Assembly: GCF_000382185.1 (NCBI RefSeq) | Contig: NZ_KB907784.1 | Span: forward strand, 1-64,000 | Direction: 5' to 3' | Length of the DNA: 64,000 nucleotides | From: Bordetella sp. FB-8 | GTDB taxonomy: Bacteria; Pseudomonadota; Gammaproteobacteria; Burkholderiales; Burkholderiaceae_B | Shown: positions 57,861 to 64,000 of the stretch, in pieces | How the letters are laid out: each line of letters opens with the position of its first letter | Position numbering within the stretch: position 1 is the stretch's first letter | Translations under genes and position numbers: made by a program | The notes under the pieces: model-generated | Seen by the model: only the letters and a program-made list of their open reading frames with translations | Told to the model about the DNA's origin: nothing | Database searches by the model: none

Positions 57861-59582
57861 TCAGGGATAATAGTTGTATGCCTTCGGATTTTGCGTGTCG
57901 ATGGGGTTGGCAAACGTGTAGAACGTCCCACCCAGGCTGCGGATCACCGCGCAAGCTCCGTTGACCCCGGTTTGCACCGCACCCTCGATCCAGCCTCCGG
58001 TGTACGAAAGGGAATCGCCCGCCAGATAGACATATTTATCGATCGACGGATTGTTCGAAGACATATATTGGAAAAACAGCTGGTTGCTCAACCCGTCATC
58101 GCCGGGGAAGTTCAGCTTGAAGGCTCCGTAATAGTAGGGCTGCAAGTCCCAATCCATCATCTGCACGTTGTTTTCATAATCGTTGTTAAGCGGCACGACA
58201 AAGCTCGCGAAGGCCGGGCTGGTCTGCGCCACGTCGGCTACTAGCCGTTTTACGCGCGCCTGCTTATCCGTGATCGCCATTTGCTTTATCGAATCGTCTT
58301 CCCAGGTATAGCTCAGCAGCACGACACCGGGATCGTTCGGATTGCCAGGCGTGTAATCCAGGCAATAGACGCCCCGCACCAAGGTGTCGGTCTGGATATT
58401 GGCGGGCAGACCGGCATTCGCCAGCCAGAACTTGTTCTTGGTCAATACGAAAACCTTGGACGAGCTTGTCATGTGCACTTCGTTGAGCGCGCTGGACTGG
58501 GCCGCATTCAGAATCTCGAGACTCGATGACAAACCCATGTCGATCTGCATGGCACGGTTGCTGGTAGCGACGACGACGCGGCCGTATTGCACCCGTTTGC
58601 CGTTCGACAATGTCAGCACAGGCTGTCCCTGCGCGCCCGGCATGACGGACATAACCGCCGTGCCGAGTTGGATGCGGCTACCGAGCACGATGCCGTTGAT
58701 GTTCTGCTTGTAGAAGGCCGTAGCAAGCGACTGAATGCCTCCGGGCACGAATTGCTGACTAGTCTCCAGTTCGTTGACGATCAGGCGCACCAGCTCCAAA
58801 AAGCCTATTGCATAGAGTGGTCCGAATCCGCCGGAACCCAAACCCAGCGCGCCGAACAACTGAAAATCCGAAGGGAACGCCCAGGGCGTGCCTCCCGGCG
58901 GATTGGCGCCGGTAAACATATGCACCAGACCGTCGTAGAACGAGACATTCTCGAACACGTCGATATATTGCTGCCAAGCGCTTTGTGCGTCGGTCAGATC
59001 ACCTGCCTCAAGCAAGGCCGTAATTTTTGCCGGCGCAAGCAGCGCTGGCCCGCCGGGCACTTGGTACCCGTCGCTGACGAAGGCGTTCCATCCTGCGTTG
59101 ACGATATTGAAGATGGCAGGTGGCTGCCCCCCTGCCGGCCAATCATAGGTCCTCCCCTGGTAGCCAATCTTGGTGTCGACCTTCCCGGGATCAGGAAAAT
59201 TGGGCGAATAGGCAATACCGAAGCGATCCAAATACGTGAATAAGCCGAATTCACTGGGCGGAAAGCGCATGGCGCCCAACTCCGCCAGAAAACCGGCCGG
59301 GCCGCCGGGAAAAGTGGCGCTGTAGGCGCGCCCGCCGAAACGCGGCGAGGCTTCGTAGATATCAACGCTCAGCGCGCCCGCGCGCATTAATTCATACGCA
59401 GCGACTAGACCCGCGATTCCAGATCCGATCACGGCAATTGGCATTTTTTGTTGAGCTGCCGGCAGGGTGCCTATTGAAGTCGTCGCACCTTGTATGAAAG
59501 CTCCGTAATTGAAAAGATTATCGACATAGGAAAACGGCTGAGCTGCCGTAATGCGCGTCCTCATATTCGGAATAATGGCCAT
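57861..59582 (-). CDS. Flavin monooxygenase of the tryptophan/phenylalanine 2-monooxygenase family (IaaM-like)
   Basis: This 573-aa FAD enzyme from the ATG at 59582 has GGAGG upstream. The FAD motif IAVIGSGIAGLVAAYELMRAG is at 49-69, RFGGRAYS near 81, and ELGAMRFPPSEFGLFTYLDR near 101-120 contains the conserved substrate-binding Arg106. PSDFQLFGALGLGSGGFGPL, PGGIQSLATAFYKQN and C-terminal LAGDSLSYTGGWIEGAVQTG complete the pattern. IaaM oxidatively decarboxylates L-Trp to indole-3-acetamide; close relatives act on L-Phe or Lys. Length equals IaaM (about 560 aa) rather than the longer Phe proenzyme. The divergent amidase supports an amide-forming role. Confidence 0.85.
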   Translation of the reverse strand: MAIIPNMRTRITAAQPFSYVDNLFNYGAFIQGATTSIGTLPAAQQKMPIAVIGSGIAGLVAAYELMRAGALSVDIYEASPRFGGRAYSATFPGGPAGFLAELGAMRFPPSEFGLFTYLDRFGIAYSPNFPDPGKVDTKIGYQGRTYDWPAGGQPPAIFNIVNAGWNAFVSDGYQVPGGPALLAPAKITALLEAGDLTDAQSAWQQYIDVFENVSFYDGLVHMFTGANPPGGTPWAFPSDFQLFGALGLGSGGFGPLYAIGFLELVRLIVNELETSQQFVPGGIQSLATAFYKQNINGIVLGSRIQLGTAVMSVMPGAQGQPVLTLSNGKRVQYGRVVVATSNRAMQIDMGLSSSLEILNAAQSSALNEVHMTSSSKVFVLTKNKFWLANAGLPANIQTDTLVRGVYCLDYTPGNPNDPGVVLLSYTWEDDSIKQMAITDKQARVKRLVADVAQTSPAFASFVVPLNNDYENNVQMMDWDLQPYYYGAFKLNFPGDDGLSNQLFFQYMSSNNPSIDKYVYLAGDSLSYTGGWIEGAVQTGVNGACAVIRSLGGTFYTFANPIDTQNPKAYNYYP

Positions 59583-59628
59583 GCCTTACCCTCCGGTCGC
59601 CCTGCGTTGATCGACGAATCTGAAAACA

Positions 59629-59643
59629 GCCGATTGAATCGGC
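59629..59643. promoter_or_regulatory. Palindromic operator candidate in the divergent promoter
   Basis: GCCGATTGAATCGGC is a perfect inverted repeat of two 7-bp arms around one base, lying 47 bp upstream of the monooxygenase start and 108 bp before the amidase ATG. It has the size of LuxR/TetR-type dimer sites. The neighbouring LuxR regulator is the likely binder (inference). Confidence 0.45.
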
Positions 59644-59751
59644 CGTCAGGTTAAATCTCTCGAATTTCCCGCGCCATCCTCAAGAATGACGATGGCCGCC
59701 GCGCACGCGAGATGCCTAGAATCGTCCGCACCCCGAGCTTTGGATATTTCC

Positions 59752-61158
59752 ATGGACCTGACAGAACTCTCCATCATCGACGCTCGCTTTAACTTGATGC
59801 GACGCAATTTTTCCTGCCTGGAGTACGTCGATGCTTTGCTCAATCAAGCGCAACGACAACAGCGCCTGAATTGCCTTATCCAGCAAGACACCGAAGCCCT
59901 GCGCCGCAGTGCGCGCGCCTTCGACGCGAACCCAGGCAGCGGCCCGCTTGCCGGCATACCGCTCGTTCTCAAGGACAACATCGACGTAGCCGGCCTGCCG
60001 ACGACGGCCGGCACGAGCAGACTGCGCGACCACATTGCGTCCGCCGACTCCGAAATCGCCAAGCGCCTCTTCGAGGCTGGGGCATTGCTGGCCGGGAAGG
60101 CCAATATGCACGAACTTGCACTGGGCATTACGAGTAACAATGGCGTCTTCGGCGCTTGCCGCAATCCTTATGCTCCCACGCACTCGCCTGGCGGCAGCAG
60201 CGGTGGATGCGCCGCCGCGCTGGCGGCAAGGATCGTGCCCGGCGCCATCGGCACCGATACCGGGGGGTCGGTGCGTTTGCCCGCGGCGCTCTGCGGCGTC
60301 GTGGGTCTGCGCCCCTCGGCGGGCCGCTATCCGCAACAAGGCATCGCACCGATCTCGCATACACGCGACACGGCCGGGCCGATGGCGCGCACGGTGCACG
60401 ACGTCGCCCTGCTCGACACGATACTGTGCGGACGCGCACCCGGCGCCACCTTTTGCGCGGCCCTCCCGCAAAATCTGCGCCTTGGGGTCTTGTCCGCCGG
60501 CGCCTGGCAAGATCTCGATCCCGGTGTCGCCGCAGTGTGCGAAGCAGCGTTAGCCAAGCTGGCAGACGCCGGCATCACATTGATCGACGTATCGGTCGAC
60601 AAGCTGCAAGCCCTGAATGCCGCGATCGGCTTTCCTGTGGCGTTGTACGAACTGGTCCGCGACTTGCCGGCCTATCTGCATGCAGGCGGCAGCGCCCTGA
60701 CGCTTGTCGAACTGGCCGACGGCATAGGCAGCCCGGACGTGGCCACGATCGTCCGCGGCCTGCTCGCCCAGGGCATTCCGGATGCCGCCTATCACCAGGC
60801 CCTGCAAGCCCGGCGCGAGCTGCAGCGAGCCTACCAGGCGTGCTTCGACAAGCACACGCTGGACGCACTGATATTCCCGACCTCGCCGCTGACCGCTCGA
60901 CCGATCGGAGACGACGAATCAGTGGAATTGAACGGCGCGCGCGTACCGACCTTCGCCACTTTCATCCGCAACACCGATCCGGCCAGCAACGCGGGCATTC
61001 CGGGCGTCAGCGTGCCGGCCGGTCTCACGGCCGACGGCATGCCGGTCGGCCTCGAACTGGACGGCCCCGACAACGGAGATCGCGCGTTGCTGGCCGTCGC
61101 GGCCACCATCGAAAGAATACTGGGCCCGATCCCGCATCCCGCCGCAGCCTTGACCTGA
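59752..61158 (+). CDS. Amidase, indoleacetamide-hydrolase (IaaH)-like
   Basis: This 468-aa amidase-signature hydrolase starts at the ATG at 59752 (MDLTELSIIDARFNLMRRNF); ATGs upstream to 59686 are possible. The catalytic triad is visible: Lys74 in IPLVLKDNIDVAGLPTTAG, the cis-Ser of GGSSGG near 149-150 and Ser173 in TDTGGSVRLPAALCG. GRYPQQGIAPISHTRDTAGP and FIRNTDPASNAGIPGVSVP are shared with IaaH, which converts indole-3-acetamide to indole-3-acetate. It is divergent from the IaaM-like gene and followed by the ABC importer. The true amide could also be phenylacetamide. Confidence 0.85.
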   Translation: MDLTELSIIDARFNLMRRNFSCLEYVDALLNQAQRQQRLNCLIQQDTEALRRSARAFDANPGSGPLAGIPLVLKDNIDVAGLPTTAGTSRLRDHIASADSEIAKRLFEAGALLAGKANMHELALGITSNNGVFGACRNPYAPTHSPGGSSGGCAAALAARIVPGAIGTDTGGSVRLPAALCGVVGLRPSAGRYPQQGIAPISHTRDTAGPMARTVHDVALLDTILCGRAPGATFCAALPQNLRLGVLSAGAWQDLDPGVAAVCEAALAKLADAGITLIDVSVDKLQALNAAIGFPVALYELVRDLPAYLHAGGSALTLVELADGIGSPDVATIVRGLLAQGIPDAAYHQALQARRELQRAYQACFDKHTLDALIFPTSPLTARPIGDDESVELNGARVPTFATFIRNTDPASNAGIPGVSVPAGLTADGMPVGLELDGPDNGDRALLAVAATIERILGPIPHPAAALT

Positions 61159-61226
61159 GTCCGCACCACCGTCCCGATAGCCTGCGTTGCCACTGCATTG
61201 AGCCGTCATCCAGGAGGATCCCTCAA

Positions 61227-62393
61227 ATGAAGCGTCGTCAATTTCTCGGCAGTACTGCGGCCGGCATCGCCGCCCTGAGCGCGCTGACACCCGCATCCGC
61301 AGGCGCGGCCAAGCCGCTCAAAGTCGCAGCACTCATTCCGATGAGCGGTCCGGCGGGGCTATTCGGCCCATCCAGTCGCAATTGCTGCGAACTGGCTCGG
61401 GACGATATCAACGCGCGAGGCGGCATCCTCGGCCGCCCGCTGCAAGTACTCTACGGCGACGCCGGAGCCGGACCGCAAGCCGCGGCGCAGACCGCACTTA
61501 AACTCTGGAAGGTATCCGGCGCCGAGGTGTTTGTCGGCATGCACGATAGCGCGGTGCGGGGCGCTTTGGTGACATTGTTCCGCGCGCAAGTCCCCTACTT
61601 CTATACGCCGAGCTACGAAGGCGGAGAATGCGCGCGGGGCGTCTATGTCAACGGTGAAACGCCGCAACAGCAACTGGCGCCAGTGATTCCGTGGCTGGCC
61701 GCGCAGCGCAATCTCAAGCGCTGGTACCTGATCGGCAACGACTACAGCTGGCCGCGCGACACCAACGCCGCAGCCAAGCAATATATTGCGGCCGTTGGAG
61801 GCGGCGTGGTGGGCGAAGAATACATCCCGTTCTCGGTCGACAATTTCGACGCCAGTCTCGCCAAGATACGCGCCAGCGGTGCCGATGCCGTACTCGTCAC
61901 GCTGGTCGGTGGCGCCTCCGTCACCTTCAATCGCGCGTTCGCGGGCTTCGGCCTGGCCGACAAGGTAACGCGCCTGGGCACGCTCATCGAAGAAAACACC
62001 CTGGCCGGAATAGGCGTGCAGAACGCCGCCAACCTATATTCTTCGGCCGGCTATTTCGCGGCCCTCGATACGCCGGACGCGAGTGCTTTCGATGCGCGCT
62101 ACCGCAAACGCTTCGCTGGCGACAAATCCCTGATGAATGCGTTGGCCGAATCCTGCTATGAAGGCTTTCTTATGCTCGAATCGATCGCGCGGCGCGCCGG
62201 TTCGATCAGCGTCGACAAATTCGAGCCTGCAAGCGAAGGAGCGAACTACGTCGGGCCGCGCGGCAAGGTCAGGATGCACGCACGCCATGTGATCGAGGAC
62301 ATCCACGTCGCCTCCGTCAGCTCCGCGGGCTTCGAGGTCGTCAAAACTTTCCCGCAAGTTGGCTCCGGCCAGACCTGCACAATCGGATCATGA
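61227..62393 (+). CDS. Amide/branched-chain-type ABC substrate-binding protein
   Basis: This 388-aa periplasmic binding protein from the ATG at 61227 has AGGAGG 9 nt upstream. The Tat-type signal MKRRQFLGSTAAGIAALSAL precedes the Leu/Ile/Val-type fold: LKVAALIPMSGPAGLFGPSS, ELARDDINARGGILGRPLQV and the AmiC/UrtA/FmdD-like block LKRWYLIGNDYSWPRDTNAA. Such proteins bind amides, urea or short amino-acid derivatives. It lies 68 bp after the amidase gene, suggesting uptake of the amidase substrate. Confidence 0.88.
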   Translation: MKRRQFLGSTAAGIAALSALTPASAGAAKPLKVAALIPMSGPAGLFGPSSRNCCELARDDINARGGILGRPLQVLYGDAGAGPQAAAQTALKLWKVSGAEVFVGMHDSAVRGALVTLFRAQVPYFYTPSYEGGECARGVYVNGETPQQQLAPVIPWLAAQRNLKRWYLIGNDYSWPRDTNAAAKQYIAAVGGGVVGEEYIPFSVDNFDASLAKIRASGADAVLVTLVGGASVTFNRAFAGFGLADKVTRLGTLIEENTLAGIGVQNAANLYSSAGYFAALDTPDASAFDARYRKRFAGDKSLMNALAESCYEGFLMLESIARRAGSISVDKFEPASEGANYVGPRGKVRMHARHVIEDIHVASVSSAGFEVVKTFPQVGSGQTCTIGS

Positions 62394-62414
62394 GCACGGC
62401 CACCGGGAAACGCC

Positions 62415-63272
62415 ATGCATGACGGAACGCTGGCCATCTTCGCGCTTGACCTGTGCTATGAATGCGCCATCCTTGCCCTCACCGCGCTCGGCCTGGCCAT
62501 CATATTCGGCCTGCTGGGCGTGCTCAACATGGCGCACGGCGAGTTCGTGATGATGGGCGCCTACTGCTCGGTCTACGTCCAGCAGGAGGGATGGCCGGCG
62601 CTGGCAGCCTTGCCGCTTGCCGTGGCGCTGTGCTGCGTGCTCGGATGGGTGATGGAACGCTGGCTGATCCGTCCGCTCTACCGCCGGCCTTTCGATACCC
62701 TGCTGGCGACGTGGGGCCTGTCCATTCTGCTGCGCGAGGCGGTCAAGGCGATCTTCGGCGCCGGCTACCAGAATGTCGATCTCGTGCTGGCTCGGCCGGT
62801 TCATGTCGCCGGCGCAGACTATCCGGCGTACCGCCTCGCATTGATTGCCTGCACCGCGCTCGGCCTGACCGCGCTGGGGTTATGGTTCCGGCGCAGCCAA
62901 GCGGGCGCACGCATCCGGGCGATGACGGGCAATCCCCTGCTGGCGCAGGCCATGGGCATCGATACGGTGCGGCTTGCCAGCACCAGCTTCGTCATCGGTG
63001 TGGTCCTGGCTGGCGTATCGGGCGTATTGCTGGCGCCGCTCGTCAGGGTCGATCCGTACATGGGGCTGAACTATCTATTGAACGCGTTCTTCGTGCTGAT
63101 CGTCGGCGGCTTGGGCACCTTGGCCGGACTTGCGGCCGGCACCGGCATCGTTGCGGGCACGCAAAGCACGGTGGCCTCGCTGCTGGACCAGACCTACGGT
63201 TATGCGGCCGTACTGCTGGTTTCCATCGTCTTCCTGTGGCTGCGTCCTCATGGCCTCGTCGCGCGCCGCTGA
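62415..63272 (+). CDS. ABC transporter permease, LivH/UrtB type
   Basis: This 285-aa inner-membrane permease has about eight hydrophobic segments. The LivH-family signature is LTALGLAIIFGLLGVLNMAHG near 22-42, then IRAMTGNPLLAQAMGIDTVR and NAFFVLIVGGLGTLAGLAAG. It lies 21 bp after the binding-protein gene and its end overlaps the second permease by 23 bp. Confidence 0.9.
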   Translation: MHDGTLAIFALDLCYECAILALTALGLAIIFGLLGVLNMAHGEFVMMGAYCSVYVQQEGWPALAALPLAVALCCVLGWVMERWLIRPLYRRPFDTLLATWGLSILLREAVKAIFGAGYQNVDLVLARPVHVAGADYPAYRLALIACTALGLTALGLWFRRSQAGARIRAMTGNPLLAQAMGIDTVRLASTSFVIGVVLAGVSGVLLAPLVRVDPYMGLNYLLNAFFVLIVGGLGTLAGLAAGTGIVAGTQSTVASLLDQTYGYAAVLLVSIVFLWLRPHGLVARR

Positions 63273-64000
63273 TTTCGCCGTGCAGGCCCCGCTCGCGGTG
63301 ATCCTGCTCGCCGTGCCGCGGCTTTTCGGCGACTACTACGCCTATCAGATCGGACTGTATCTGCTGTACGGCATCGCCACGCAAGGCGTTGCCCTATGCT
63401 GGGGACAAGCCGGTTTCCTGAGCCTGGGACAAGCCGTCTTCTTCGGTACGGGCGCCTATCTGTCGGGACTCATTTTGCGCGCCGCCACGCAGCATGCGTC
63501 ATGGCTTGCGCTACTTCCGCTGTGCCTGCTTACGCCAGCTTTGCTTGCGTATATCGTAGGACGCCTGGTGTTCGCCCGACGCGTAGACAGCGGTCCGTAC
63601 TTTTCCCTGATCACCCTTGCGCTGGCCATGCTGGCCACCGTCCTCGCCAATAGCTGGAGCGGCATGACCGGCGGCTTCAACGGCCTGACCGGGATCCCGG
63701 ATCTTCCCGGCACGGACCGGTACGCCACACTCTATTACGTGATCGCCGCCGGAGCCATCGCCTGGACCGCGCTATTTTCGTGGCTGCGACACAAACCACT
63801 GGGCGTGCTGTGGACCGCCCTCGCGCAAAACGAAGACCGTCTGCAGTTCTTCGGCTTCGCGACCGATCGGCTGAAGGCCTGCGCCTTTGCGGTCAGCGCC
63901 GCCGCGGCCGGCTTCGCGGGTGCGCTCTACGCGCCGCAGGAGGGTATTGTCACGCCTGACGCAATCGGCATTCTGCTATCGACGCAATTTGTCATCTGGG
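63250..64000 (+). CDS. ABC transporter permease, LivM/UrtC type (3' end outside window)
   Basis: This open frame starts at the ATG at 63250 (MASSRAADFAVQAPLAVILL) and runs off the window after about 250 codons. LivM-family blocks: GVALCWGQAGFLSLGQAVFF, NSWSGMTGGFNGLTGIPDLP and AVSAAAAGFAGALYAPQEG. ATP-binding subunits would be expected next, beyond 64000. Confidence 0.88.
   Translation, partial: MASSRAADFAVQAPLAVILLAVPRLFGDYYAYQIGLYLLYGIATQGVALCWGQAGFLSLGQAVFFGTGAYLSGLILRAATQHASWLALLPLCLLTPALLAYIVGRLVFARRVDSGPYFSLITLALAMLATVLANSWSGMTGGFNGLTGIPDLPGTDRYATLYYVIAAGAIAWTALFSWLRHKPLGVLWTALAQNEDRLQFFGFATDRLKACAFAVSAAAAGFAGALYAPQEGIVTPDAIGILLSTQFVIW

Overview
The window is GC-rich betaproteobacterial chromosome. 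Gene content suggests Burkholderiales, most likely an Alcaligenaceae (Bordetella/Achromobacter-like) organism. The inference rests on the HpnCDE squalene genes, type B L31, a BPSS1780-type membrane protein, CheA/CheW with several chemoreceptors ending in a WESF tether, and the bipA-truB-rbfA-infB-nusA-rimP order. No rRNA gene or CRISPR array was seen. Three tRNA genes are present (Met-CAU, Asn-GUU, Thr-CGU).

Layout. 1-4.6 kb: a chemotaxis block on the minus strand (MCP, cheA, cheW); the MCP is split by an in-frame ochre codon. 4.9-7.9 kb: a mobile scar ending at tRNA-Met. It holds an AraC-type regulator, a C11 tract, a clipped IS3-family end, an intact VapBC toxin-antitoxin pair, a fold-back IS701-type remnant and the C-terminus of a tyrosine recombinase 23 bp from the tRNA. 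8.1-10 kb: thrB and a membrane protein. 9.7-18.7 kb: a tightly coupled ten-gene minus-strand Tad/Flp pilus operon (flp, tadG, tadE-like, unknown, cpaB, cpaC, FHA-cpaF, tadB, tadC, DUF192), preceded by a very long hairpin. 19-30 kb: translation, transcription and ribosome-maturation genes (bipA, truB, rbfA, infB, nusA, rimP), a structured intergenic RNA candidate, then rluB, scpB and a CobW-type GTPase. 31.4-37.1 kb: tRNA-Asn, tRNA-Thr and a 5.4-kb island bounded by a 13-bp direct repeat of the tRNA-Thr 3' end. The island carries small phage-like genes, a PH-domain/zinc-ribbon membrane protein, decayed toxin-antitoxin genes and a dCache chemoreceptor. 37-51 kb: mostly housekeeping genes (ispH, slpA, radC, rpmE2, a PMT-type glycosyltransferase, a MATE exporter, radA, an SDR, alr, hpnCDE). 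51-55.2 kb: two tandem chemoreceptors sharing about 1.17 kb of apparently identical DNA in the signalling half, with a decayed crcB fragment between them. 55.3-56.8 kb: an IS701-type element. 56.9-64 kb: a LuxR regulator, an IaaM-like flavin monooxygenase, a divergent IaaH-like amidase and an amide/branched-chain-type ABC importer that runs off the window.

How the genes work together. The last block is the most interesting. A tryptophan (or phenylalanine) 2-monooxygenase homologue and an indoleacetamide-hydrolase homologue face each other across a short divergent promoter holding a near-perfect 15-bp palindrome. They sit next to a regulator and an importer, which together would make a complete amino acid to amide to arylacetate (possibly auxin) module. 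Elsewhere the theme is repeated remodelling of chemoreceptors: one nonsense copy, one island-borne copy and two copies whose signalling domains look homogenised by duplication or gene conversion.
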